Origin: Myxococcales bacterium
GTDB taxonomy: Bacteria > Myxococcota_A > UBA9160 > JALSIO01
Direction: 5' to 3'
DNA: 12,304 nucleotides
NCBI GenBank assembly: GCA_026989995.1
Contig: JALSIO010000659.1
Coordinates: 1-12,304 of the forward strand
Part shown: piece after piece, positions 1 to 7,025 of the stretch
How positions within the stretch are numbered: the first letter of the stretch is position 1
Layout of the letters: every line of letters starts with the position of its first letter
Notes under the pieces: model-generated
Seen by the model: only the letters and a program-made list of their open reading frames with translations
The model's database searches: none
What the model was told of the DNA's origin: nothing
Position numbers and translations under genes: made by a program

Positions 1-795
1 CCCCGTTCCCTCGACGGCCGCTTGGGCGGCCCCGGGCAGGATCTCCTCCAGCCGCCGCCCGAGCACCGAGGCCGCCGCCTGGCCGGTGATCCGCTCCGCC
101 TCCGGGTTGAAGGAGGTGATCCTCCCGGCGGCGTCGGTGGTGAGAAGCCCGCTGGTCAGGCTCTCCACGGTCCGCTCGTGCAGGCTCTGCAGGGTCTTGA
201 GGTCGCTGGTGCGGCGGTCGAGGGCCTCGCCGGCCCGCCGGGTCTCCCGGACGAGTCCGCTCGCGAGAAGCGCCGCCACCACCAACAGCCCGGTCTGCAC
301 GCTCCACATCGCGGAGAGAACCCGGGCGTCCCCGCCCCCGAGCTCCGGCGCCTCGATCCGCCCCGTGTGCCCGAGGAGGAGAAGCCCCCCGTAGCAGATG
401 CCCGAGAGGGCCGCCGCGGCGAAGGCCCCGCGGGAGTCGAGCAGCAGGGCCGCGTAGATGACGACCACCGCGTAGCCCACCGTGAAAAGCGATCCGCTCG
501 CCCCGGTGCTCTCCACCAGGACCGTGATCACCCCCACGTCCGCCACTACCTGGGCCGCCGCCACGCCCGGGGAGGCCCCGAACCAGCGGCTGAGCCCGAG
601 TGTCGCGCCGCTCGTGAGCGCCGCCGCAGCCAGCGCTCCGACGAAGCCCGGGGCCGGCATCGCGCCACCCCCGAGCGCCATCGAGGCGGCGAGCGCCGCC
701 ACCACCAGTCCGAGCCGGGCCAGCGAGAGCCGCACCAGGAGCGCCTGCCGGCGCTCCGCCCCCCCTCCTGCGCCCTCCTCCCCCGGGGCGACCAT
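1..795 (-). CDS. pilS: PilS-like sensor histidine kinase, N-terminal part (runs off left edge)
   Basis: Only the first 265 residues are present, and the frame stays open to base 1. Several hydrophobic segments (about residues 24-43, 51-68, 80-95, 104-119, 126-141, 163-181) form a multi-pass membrane sensor. A linker with 'DLKTLQSLHERTVESL' (198-213) leads into a PAS domain starting near 212 (SGLLTTD, GRITSFNPEAERITG). The HisKA and HATPase regions, including the phospho-accepting His, would lie beyond the edge. In the PilS/PilR system this kinase senses the membrane pool of pilin and drives PilR-dependent pilA transcription. Its place ten bases after pilC fits the pilB-pilT-pilC-pilS order of delta-type bacteria. 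The ATG at 795 has a GGAGG directly abutting it, so spacing is poor; an AGGCGG a little upstream may serve instead. A generic NtrB-like kinase cannot be excluded without the C-terminus. Confidence 0.85.
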   Translation of the reverse strand, partial: MVAPGEEGAGGGAERRQALLVRLSLARLGLVVAALAASMALGGGAMPAPGFVGALAAAALTSGATLGLSRWFGASPGVAAAQVVADVGVITVLVESTGASGSLFTVGYAVVVIYAALLLDSRGAFAAAALSGICYGGLLLLGHTGRIEAPELGGGDARVLSAMWSVQTGLLVVAALLASGLVRETRRAGEALDRRTSDLKTLQSLHERTVESLTSGLLTTDAAGRITSFNPEAERITGQAAASVLGRRLEEILPGAAQAAVEGTG

Positions 796-805
796 CCTCC
801 GCCGC

Positions 806-2017
806 CTACTTGATGGTGTCTGCGATGGAGAAGATCGGCAGGTACATGGCGATCAGGATGGCGCCGATCGAGCCGCCCAGGAAGACCATCATCAGGGGCT
901 CCATCAGCGAGGTCAATGCCTCGACCGCCGCGTCGACCTCGTCGTCGTAGAAGTCGGCGATCTTGCCCAGCATCGAGTCCATGGCGCCCGTCTGCTCACC
1001 CACCGCGATCATCTGCACCACCATCCCCGGAAAGATTCCGGACTCCCCGAGCGGCTCCGCGATGGTGCGGCCTTCGGAGATCGCCACCCGCGTCTTCAGC
1101 AGGGCCTCCTCGATCACCTTGTTGCCCGCGGTCTTGGCCACGATCTCGAGGCCGTCCAAGATGGGAACGCCGCTCGAAATCATCGTCCCGAGCGTCCGGC
1201 TGAACCGCGCGACCGCGACCTTCTTGAGGAGTGGTCCGAAGATCGGAAGCCGCAGCGCCAGCGCGTCGGTCCGCAAGCGGAAGCTCTCGCTCCGCTTCCG
1301 CGCCTGCCCGAAGGCGACCGCGACCACCGCCGTCCCCAGGATCATCGTGAGCAGGTTCGCCTGCATCCAATGCGAAGCGTCGATCACCATCTGGGTGGGA
1401 CCGGGAAGGGTCCCGCCGAAGTCGGCGAACATCTTCTCGAAGACGGGAATCACCTTCACCAGCAGCAGCACCATCACGCCGATGGCCACCACCAGGATGG
1501 TGATGGGATAGACGAGCGCTCCCTTGACCTTTCGCCTGAGGGCGTCGAGCTTCTCCAGATAGGTCGCGAGCCGATGCAGGATGGTGTCGAGAATGCCGCC
1601 GACCTCACCCGCGGCGACCAGGTTCACGTAGAGCTCGTCGAAGGCCTTCGGGTGCTTCCGGAGGGCGTCGGCGAAGGTGGAACCCTGCTCGACGTCGGCC
1701 TTCACCTGCGCGAGCACCTCCTTGAAGGCCTTGTTCGGGTTCTGGCTTCCCAGGATCTCGAGGCACTGAACGAGCGGCAGCCCGGCGTCGATCATGGTGG
1801 CGAACTGGCGCGTGAAGACCACCAGATCGCGAACCTTCACCCGACCCTTGCCGAGACTGAAGCCCTCGAAGAGGTCCTTCGCCTTCGGCTTCACGCTCAC
1901 CGGCAGGATCGCCTGCGATCGCAGCTGCGCCATGGCCGCGGCCTCGCTCGCGGCCTCGATCACGCCCTTGCGGGTCGCCCCCTGGCGGGTACGCCCCTCC
2001 CAAACGAACTGCGGCAT
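806..2017 (-). CDS. pilC: Type IV pilus inner-membrane platform protein PilC
   Basis: This 403-residue protein has the GspF/PilC length and a clear internal duplication. Residues 68-89 (FTRQFATMIDAGLPLVQCLEIL) are repeated as 272-293 (FSRTLGTMISSGVPILDGLEIV), the two T2SSF domains. AGEVGGILD (136-144) is echoed by VGEQTGAMD (339-347). Membrane segments lie at about 168-192, 219-237 and 370-398. PilC sits in the inner membrane and couples rotation or movement of the PilB and PilT ATPases to pilin insertion and removal. The ATG is preceded by GGAGG at 2026-2030 with eight bases of spacing. It follows pilT after 46 bases and precedes pilS by ten, consistent with one transcript. A type II secretion GspF is the alternative, but adjacent pilT and pilS argue for the pilus. 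Confidence 0.96.
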   Translation of the reverse strand: MPQFVWEGRTRQGATRKGVIEAASEAAAMAQLRSQAILPVSVKPKAKDLFEGFSLGKGRVKVRDLVVFTRQFATMIDAGLPLVQCLEILGSQNPNKAFKEVLAQVKADVEQGSTFADALRKHPKAFDELYVNLVAAGEVGGILDTILHRLATYLEKLDALRRKVKGALVYPITILVVAIGVMVLLLVKVIPVFEKMFADFGGTLPGPTQMVIDASHWMQANLLTMILGTAVVAVAFGQARKRSESFRLRTDALALRLPIFGPLLKKVAVARFSRTLGTMISSGVPILDGLEIVAKTAGNKVIEEALLKTRVAISEGRTIAEPLGESGIFPGMVVQMIAVGEQTGAMDSMLGKIADFYDDEVDAAVEALTSLMEPLMMVFLGGSIGAILIAMYLPIFSIADTIK

Positions 2018-2063
2018 CCCTCGTACCTCCCGCGGCGGCCCGTGCCCCCGCAGCTCCTGCTCC

Positions 2064-3158
2064 TCAAGCGGCGCCCGCCGCCCTCCGCACTCCGGCCCCG
2101 CCGGCCAGCATGTTCCGCAGCTCCTCCGGGTCGTGGCTGCGCTGCAGGGCGAGATCCATCGTGATCTGCCGCCGCTGGACGAGCTGTGCGAGCGACTGGT
2201 TGAAGGTCTGCATGCCGAACTTCTCCTGGCCGACCTGCATCTGCGAGTAGATCTGGTGGATCTTGTCCTCGCGGATGAGGTTCCGGATCGCGGGGTTCGG
2301 GACCATCACCTCGATGGCGAGCGCGCGACCCGGCCCGTTGGCCCGCGGCAGCAGCGCCTGGCAGAGCACCCCCTCGAGCACGAAGGAGAGCTGCGCCCGG
2401 ACCTGCGCCTGCTGGTACGGGGGAAAGACGTCCACGATCCGGTTGATGGTCTGCACGGCCGAGTTCGTGTGAAGGGTCGCGAACGCCAGGTGCCCGGTCT
2501 CGGCGACGGTCAGCGCCGCCTCGATGGTCTCGAGGTCCCGCATCTCGCCGATGAGGACCACGTCCGGGTCCTGGCGCAGGATGTACTTGAGCGCATCCTT
2601 GAAGCTCTTGGTGTCCGATCCGACCTCGCGCTGGTTCACCACGCAGCCCTTGTGCGGGTGCAGGTACTCGATCGGGTCCTCGATGGTGACGATGTGTTCA
2701 CTTCGATCCGTGTTGATGCGGTCGAGAATCGAGGCCAGGGTCGTCGACTTCCCCGAGCCCGTCGGCCCGGTGACGAGGATGAGCCCCCGCGGCTTGCGGG
2801 CGAGCTCGTGAACCACCTTGGGCAGTCCGAGCTCCTCGAAGCTCAGGATCCGGAAGGGGATCGATCGGAAGGCGCCGGCCACGGCACCGCGTTGCATGAA
2901 GATGTTGGCGCGGAAGCGCGAGAGTCCCCGAACCCCGAAGGAGAGGTCGAGCTCGTTCTGCTCCTCGAAGCGGTGCTTCTGGGCGTCGGTCAGGATCGAA
3001 TAGCAGAGCTGCTTGGTCTCGGAGGCGTTCAGCGGGGGCATCTTGAGGGGATGCAGCCTGCCGTCGATGCGGAGCTGGGGCGGGCTGTTGGTGGTGATGT
3101 GAAGGTCGCTCGCGCCCTTCTCCATCATCGCCTTGAGCAGCTGGTGCAGGTTCGCCAA
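2064..3158 (-). CDS. pilT: Type IV pilus retraction ATPase PilT (TTG start)
   Basis: This cytoplasmic hexameric ATPase powers pilus retraction and twitching motility. In 364 residues the full set of PilT signatures is visible. They are the N-terminal GASDLHI region (15-21), Walker A GPTGSGKS (131-138), the Asp box around ED (160-161), the Walker B region DPDVVLIGEMRD (197-208), the His box TGHLAFATLHTN (221-232), and the PilT-specific AIRNLIRE motif (290-297) needed for retraction. No zinc tetracysteine is present, as expected for PilT rather than PilB. The start is TTG. It has AGGAG six bases upstream, gives the canonical N-terminus MANLHQLLK, and no better in-frame start exists before the conserved region. 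The gene follows pilB after nine bases. The short Ala/Gly-rich tail after residue 351 looks non-conserved. Confidence 0.97.
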   Translation of the reverse strand: MANLHQLLKAMMEKGASDLHITTNSPPQLRIDGRLHPLKMPPLNASETKQLCYSILTDAQKHRFEEQNELDLSFGVRGLSRFRANIFMQRGAVAGAFRSIPFRILSFEELGLPKVVHELARKPRGLILVTGPTGSGKSTTLASILDRINTDRSEHIVTIEDPIEYLHPHKGCVVNQREVGSDTKSFKDALKYILRQDPDVVLIGEMRDLETIEAALTVAETGHLAFATLHTNSAVQTINRIVDVFPPYQQAQVRAQLSFVLEGVLCQALLPRANGPGRALAIEVMVPNPAIRNLIREDKIHQIYSQMQVGQEKFGMQTFNQSLAQLVQRRQITMDLALQRSHDPEELRNMLAGGAGVRRAAGAA

Positions 3159-3164
3159 CTTCCT

Positions 3165-3169
3165 CTCCT
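3165..3169 (-). promoter_or_regulatory. Ribosome-binding site of pilT, overlapping the pilB stop
   Basis: On the minus strand AGGAG lies here, six bases before the TTG at 3158. Its first two bases belong to the pilB stop codon TAG (3170-3168). Ribosomes finishing pilB therefore sit on the pilT initiation site. This supports both the rare TTG start and translational coupling of the two ATPases. Confidence 0.7.
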
Positions 3170-4868
3170 ATCGGTCCGCCGCCGAGACCCGGCAGACCTC
3201 GGCGAGCGTGGTGACGCCCTGGGCGAGCTTGCGCAGCGCGCTCTGCCGGAGCGTGAGCATCCCCTGGCGCACCGCCTCCCGTTTGAGCTCGGAGGTGGTG
3301 GCGCCGTTCAGCACGAATTCCTTGAGCTCCTCGGTGAGCTCCATGACCTCGTAGACGGCCACTCGACCCCGGTATCCGGTGCTCGAGCAGCGTGCGCAGC
3401 CTCGACCGATCACGGGCGCGACGCCCCGCGCCTCCGCCTCGGCCATTCCGGCCTCGACGAGGGCTTCCGGGTGCACGTCCGGGTCGGGGATTCGGCACTC
3501 CTCGCACACCTTGCGCGCGAGGCGTTGGGCGAGGATGCAGTTCACCGAGGAGGCGACGAGGAAGGGCTCGATCCCCATGTTGAGCAGGCGGTTCACGGTC
3601 GAGGGCGCGTCGTTGGTGTGCAGGGTCGAGAGAACGAGGTGCCCGGTGAGCGCCGCCTTGACCGCGATCTCCGCGGTCTCGAAGTCGCGGATCTCGCCCA
3701 CCATGATGATGTCCGGGTCCTGGCGCAGGAAGGAGCGGAGCGCGGCGGCGAAGTTGAGCCCGATGTCCTCGTGCATCTGGACCTGGTTGATCCCGGGCAG
3801 ATTGAACTCCACCGGGTCCTCCGCAGTCGAGATGTTGTGGCTCACCTTGTTGAGCTCGGAGAGGGCCGAGTAGAGCGTCGTCGTCTTTCCCGAGCCCGTC
3901 GGCCCCGTCACGAGAACCATTCCATAGGGCCGCTGGATGGAGCGCTGGAAGATCTCGAGCTGCTCGGTCTCGAAGCCGAGCCTGGTCATGTCGAGCTGCA
4001 GATTGGACTTGTCGAGAAGCCGCAGGACGACCTTCTCTCCGAAAAGCGTGGGCAGCACCGAGACGCGGAAGTCCATCTCGCGACCGCGACCCATCTTGAG
4101 CTTGATCCGCCCGTCCTGGGGCAGTCGCCGCTCGGCGATGTCGAGGTCGGACATGATCTTGAGACGAGAGACGATGGCGTTGCGGAGCTTCGGGGGTGGC
4201 TTCATCACCTCGTAGAGGACGCCATCGATCCGGTAGCGGACCCGGAACTCGCGTTCGTAGGGCTCTACGTGGATGTCGGAGGCACCCTTCTTGATCGCGT
4301 CGGTGAGGATCAGATTGACCAGCTTCACCACCGGCGCGTCTTCCGATTCGCGCGCGAGCTCGCTGACGTCGACCTCGTCCTCGTCCTGGACGATGTCGAT
4401 GTCCGAGTCGTCGAAGTCGCCCATCACGTCGGCGAGGGAGGTGGTCTGGTCGTAGTGCCGGTCGATGGCGGCCTTGATCTGGTCCTCGGCGGCGACCACG
4501 ACCTCGACGTCGTAGCCGGTGAGGAACTTCACGTCATCGATGGCGTAGATGTTGGAGGGGTCGGCGGTGGCGATGACGAGCGTCGATCCCGCGCGGCTCA
4601 CGGGCAGGATCATGTGCTTGGTGGCCACACCCTCGGGCACGAGCTTGATGACGTCCGGGTCGACCTCGAACTCCTCGAGGTCGATCGAGGGAACCTGGTA
4701 CTGGCGGGCCAGGAATTCGGTGAGCTCGGCCTCCTTGAGGAAGCCGAGCCGGGTGAGCTGGCTTCCGAGGCGGCCTCCCGACTCCCGGAGACCCTGGCGG
4801 GCCCGCTCGAGCTGCTCCGGGGTCAGCAGGTTCTCCCGGACGAGGAGCTCTCCGATGCGCTCGCTCAC
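3168..4868 (-). CDS. pilB: Type IV pilus extension ATPase PilB
   Basis: This cytoplasmic ATPase drives pilin assembly through PilC. Using the GTG at 4868 it is 566 residues. An N-terminal MshEN-type region (3-60) carries two tandem RLG-type motifs. The GspE/PilB core has GASDIHVEPYE (195-205), Walker A GPTGSGKT (322-329), Walker B DPDIIMVGEIRD (384-395), the His box TGHLVLSTLHTND (408-420), and a zinc tetracysteine, C455-x2-C458 with C491-x2-C494. An acidic stretch (about 150-177) links the domains. An in-frame GTG at 4880 would add four residues. The 4868 start is preferred because GGAG sits six bases ahead of it, and MSERIGELL resembles PilB N-termini. It is the first pil gene in the run, with a 110-base structured leader. 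GspE is the alternative; neighbours favour PilB. Confidence 0.96.
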   Translation of the reverse strand: MSERIGELLVRENLLTPEQLERARQGLRESGGRLGSQLTRLGFLKEAELTEFLARQYQVPSIDLEEFEVDPDVIKLVPEGVATKHMILPVSRAGSTLVIATADPSNIYAIDDVKFLTGYDVEVVVAAEDQIKAAIDRHYDQTTSLADVMGDFDDSDIDIVQDEDEVDVSELARESEDAPVVKLVNLILTDAIKKGASDIHVEPYEREFRVRYRIDGVLYEVMKPPPKLRNAIVSRLKIMSDLDIAERRLPQDGRIKLKMGRGREMDFRVSVLPTLFGEKVVLRLLDKSNLQLDMTRLGFETEQLEIFQRSIQRPYGMVLVTGPTGSGKTTTLYSALSELNKVSHNISTAEDPVEFNLPGINQVQMHEDIGLNFAAALRSFLRQDPDIIMVGEIRDFETAEIAVKAALTGHLVLSTLHTNDAPSTVNRLLNMGIEPFLVASSVNCILAQRLARKVCEECRIPDPDVHPEALVEAGMAEAEARGVAPVIGRGCARCSSTGYRGRVAVYEVMELTEELKEFVLNGATTSELKREAVRQGMLTLRQSALRKLAQGVTTLAEVCRVSAADR

Positions 4869-4874
4869 ATGCCG

Positions 4875-4878
4875 CTCC
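4875..4878 (-). promoter_or_regulatory. Ribosome-binding site choosing the pilB start
   Basis: GGAG on the minus strand lies six bases before the GTG at 4868. The alternative in-frame GTG at 4880 overlaps this site and has only a weak GGAAG three bases ahead of it. The downstream GTG is therefore the better start. Confidence 0.55.
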
Positions 4879-4883
4879 ACCGG

Positions 4884-4904
4884 CTTCCGGCGCCCCGCCG
4901 GAAG
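4884..4904 (-). promoter_or_regulatory. Perfect 9-bp hairpin in the pilB leader
   Basis: The plus-strand arms cttccggcg (4884-4892) and cgccggaag (4896-4904) are exact inverse complements around a 3-base loop. In the transcript the hairpin would end five bases before the pilB GGAG. There is no T-run after it on the minus strand, so it is not a standard intrinsic terminator. It could tune ribosome access or RNA stability; its function is inferred only from position. Confidence 0.4.
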
Positions 4905-4910
4905 TCCCTG

Positions 4911-4942
4911 CGCGCCGCGGCGGCGCGGACTTGCGCGCCGCC
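4911..4942 (-). promoter_or_regulatory. Three-arm GC-rich alternative hairpin, pilB leader
   Basis: In transcription order the arms are A (4942-4934), B (4927-4919) and C (4917-4911). A and B pair perfectly over nine bases with a 6-base loop. B and C pair over seven bases with a 3-base loop. B cannot do both, which is an attenuator-like geometry between the flippase-like gene and pilB. No U-tract follows. In GC-rich DNA such complementarity can arise by chance, so regulation is only a possibility. Confidence 0.35.
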
Positions 4943-4978
4943 CCTGCGCATTCCAGAAAGCCCTTCAAACTCGATGGG

Positions 4979-6040
4979 TTATCGGCGTTCGGAGAGGGGA
5001 GCTTTACCCGGCTCCACGCCCCCGGCGGCGGCTTCGCCGATCTCTTCCAGGGAGGTGTGCCGGAGCCAGAGGATGCCGAGGCCGAGCGCCGTCACGCTGA
5101 CCCAGAAGCTCGCGTGAACCAGCGTGCCGAGCGCGACCGCCTGCGACTCCGGGACCCCGAAGCCCGCGGTGAGCACCTCTCGACAGGCCCAGTGGTAGGT
5201 CCCGAAGAAGCCCGGCGCGCTCGGGACGGCGATCGCGAGCCCCACGGCGACGAGCGTGGCGTAGGCCGCCGCGATCCCCCGCGCCGGCGAACCGAAGTCC
5301 ATGTCGAGGGCGACGAAGCCCACGTAGAAGGGAAGCGTCGCGAACACCATCCAGATCAGGATCGAGTGCCAGGCGATCCAGAACAGATGCATGCCGCCGC
5401 GCAGGGAGCCCAGGCCCTCGGCGAAACTCCGAAGCAGCCGGAGGACCCAGTCCGTCACCCGATCGCGCAGGAGTGGCCGCCCCAGGAGGTCGATCACGCG
5501 CACCAGGGAATCCGGGGCCAGGCGAAGCCACAGGATCCCCAGCAGCGGCGCCACCGAGACGCTCATCACCGGGATCAGGAGCGCCACGGCCAGGCCGCCG
5601 GGAAGCCGTGCTCCGTAGATGCCGATCAGCGCGGTCGCCATCCCCACGAAGAACATGGAATCGATGACCCGCTCGAGGACGACCGTCCCGAGCAGCGCAC
5701 TGCCACTCGCCCCGGTCTCGCGGGAGAGGTACCAGGCCCGTACCACCTCGCCGATCCGAAGGGGAAAGAGGTTGTTCGCCATGAAGCCCACGGCCACGGC
5801 CCGAAAGAGCGGACCGCTGCCGATGTGCTGCACCGGATCCGTGAGATGGCGCCACCGGATGGCCCGCACCCACAGCGCCAGGATCTGGCTCGGCACCGCC
5901 ACGGCGAAAAGCAGGCCGAGATCCGCCCTGCGGACGTCGCGGGCCACCTCCTCGAAGGAGACACCCCGCAGCGCGAGCCAGAGGGCGACGGCCGTGATGG
6001 CCAGGCCGAGCCACACCCGCCAGTCCCGGAACCTCCTCAC
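4979..6040 (-). CDS. UPF0104/YbhN-type integral membrane protein (LPG synthase TM-like, flippase-like)
   Basis: This 353-residue protein is mostly hydrophobic, with about eight membrane segments (roughly 9-25, 41-59, 80-92, 116-142, 148-172, 218-241, 257-273, 300-326). It carries the family marks NNLFPLRIGEVVRAWYL (89-105), ERVID (123-127) and PSAPGFFGTYH (273-283). These match the 'lysylphosphatidylglycerol synthase TM region' family. The soluble aminoacyl-transferase half of MprF is absent, so this is not an LPG synthase. Stand-alone members are proposed lipid or glycolipid translocators, but the substrate cannot be read from sequence. The GTG start overlaps the ribF stop (GTGA at 6040-6037) and has GGGGAG six bases upstream, so it is coupled to ribF. 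It ends about 110 bases before pilB, and whether pilB is co-transcribed is open. Confidence 0.85.
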   Translation of the reverse strand: MRRFRDWRVWLGLAITAVALWLALRGVSFEEVARDVRRADLGLLFAVAVPSQILALWVRAIRWRHLTDPVQHIGSGPLFRAVAVGFMANNLFPLRIGEVVRAWYLSRETGASGSALLGTVVLERVIDSMFFVGMATALIGIYGARLPGGLAVALLIPVMSVSVAPLLGILWLRLAPDSLVRVIDLLGRPLLRDRVTDWVLRLLRSFAEGLGSLRGGMHLFWIAWHSILIWMVFATLPFYVGFVALDMDFGSPARGIAAAYATLVAVGLAIAVPSAPGFFGTYHWACREVLTAGFGVPESQAVALGTLVHASFWVSVTALGLGILWLRHTSLEEIGEAAAGGVEPGKAPLSERR

Positions 6041-7008
6041 TCCGCGCTCCCCGCCACCTCGCCTCGGCCGAGCCGCGCGAGCGCAGCCTCGCAGTCGCGT
6101 CGGATCTGGGCCCGCAGGGCCACGAGATCCGGGAAGCGGCGTTCGTCGCGCAGCCGGGCCCGGAAGCTCATCTCCACGCGACGCCCGTAGGCATCGAAGT
6201 CACGACCGGGCACGTGCGCCTCGGCGAGCACCCGGCCGGAGCGATCCACCGTCGGGCGGGTTCCGACGTTGATCACCGCCGGGAGCGCTTCCCGCGGGGG
6301 GGGATCACCCGAATCGAGGAATCGGACCTCTCCCGCGTAGACCCCGGCGCGGGGCAGCACTTCGCTTTCCGGGTCGAGATTCAGGGTGGGAAAGCCGAGC
6401 TCGCGGCCGCGGCGGTCTCCCCGTGCCACCCGTCCCCGGATCGCGTAGGGCCGGCCGAGCAGCCTGGCGGCGACCTCCACCCGCCCCTCCGCGAGCAGCC
6501 GGCGGATTCGCGTGGAGTTCACATCCTCCCCCTCGACGGTGACCTCGGGGACGATGGTGACCGCGAACCCGAGTCGCGGGCCGAGCTCGGTGAGGGTCCG
6601 CATCGACCCCTCGCGATCCCGCCCGAAGTGGAAGTCGTAGCCCACGTAGACCTCCCGGGGGCGGAACCTCCGGTGGAGGATCTCGCGGACGAAGACGTCT
6701 GCCGGCGTGGCGGCGAACTCCCGGGTGAAGGGCTCGACCACGACGAGATCCACCCCGAGGTCCTCGAGGAGCTCGAGCTTCTGCTCGAGCGTGGTGAGCA
6801 GCCCCAGCGGCCGGTCGGGGGCGAGCACCCGCCGCGGGTGGGGATCGAAGGTATAGACCGCAGCTTCGCCGTCGAGCGCCCGCGCCCGACCTGTCACGAC
6901 GTCCATGATGGCCCGGTGGCCGAGATGGACGCCGTCGAAGTTTCCGATCGTCACCACGGCCCGGCGCGGCGGGCGCTCGAGCTCCTCGCTTCCGTGCACC
7001 ACCCGCAA
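6037..7008 (-). CDS. ribF: Bifunctional riboflavin kinase / FAD synthetase RibF
   Basis: RibF phosphorylates riboflavin to FMN and then adenylylates FMN to FAD in the cytoplasm. The 323-residue length is typical. The N-terminal adenylyltransferase half has IGNFDGVHLGH (21-31), TFDPHP (53-58), GYDFHFGR (123-130) and VNSTRIRR (163-170). The C-terminal kinase half has GRELGFPTLNL (201-211), INVGTRPTV (246-254), the AEAH segment with the expected catalytic Glu263, and the closing LR-x-E-x-RF...QI-x-x-D pattern (286-305). The start is TTG at 7008, with GGAG seven bases upstream (7016-7019). GTG codons at 7002 and 6999 are possible but lack such a site. Its start lies 0-17 bases from the divergent permease gene, so its promoter must sit within that gene. 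The downstream membrane gene overlaps it by GTGA. Confidence 0.97.
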   Translation of the reverse strand: MRVVHGSEELERPPRRAVVTIGNFDGVHLGHRAIMDVVTGRARALDGEAAVYTFDPHPRRVLAPDRPLGLLTTLEQKLELLEDLGVDLVVVEPFTREFAATPADVFVREILHRRFRPREVYVGYDFHFGRDREGSMRTLTELGPRLGFAVTIVPEVTVEGEDVNSTRIRRLLAEGRVEVAARLLGRPYAIRGRVARGDRRGRELGFPTLNLDPESEVLPRAGVYAGEVRFLDSGDPPPREALPAVINVGTRPTVDRSGRVLAEAHVPGRDFDAYGRRVEMSFRARLRDERRFPDLVALRAQIRRDCEAALARLGRGEVAGSAE

Positions 7009-7015
7009 TGCTAGA

Positions 7016-7019
7016 CTCC
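7016..7019 (-). promoter_or_regulatory. Ribosome-binding site supporting the ribF TTG start
   Basis: GGAG on the minus strand lies seven bases before the TTG at 7008. It falls in the 17-base interval between the ribF start and the GTG at 7026 chosen for the divergent permease. That interval therefore serves as the ribF leader while also being upstream of the permease. Confidence 0.5.
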
Positions 7020-7025
7020 GCTCCC

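Noticed and set aside
482..2164. Plus-strand open frame of 560 codons opposite pilC and pilS
   Set aside because: It is rich in Arg, His, Asp and Pro and is the antisense image of pilC; no recognisable domain or ribosome-binding site.
4944..4978. Promoter for pilB in the less GC-rich stretch (TTGAAG on the minus strand)
   Set aside because: No -10 box at suitable spacing and no -24/-12 sigma-54 pattern; a promoter may exist but I cannot support one.
1794..5117. Plus-strand open frame of 1107 codons opposite pilT and pilB
   Set aside because: It is antisense to two genes with complete catalytic motifs, its translation is low-complexity (Leu/Gly/Val/Asp/His/Arg/Glu-rich) and has no domain. 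Long stop-free antisense frames are expected in GC-rich coding DNA.
4931..6190. Plus-strand open frame of 419 codons opposite the flippase-like gene
   Set aside because: The minus-strand protein has clear membrane segments and family motifs; this frame is charged, repetitive antisense.
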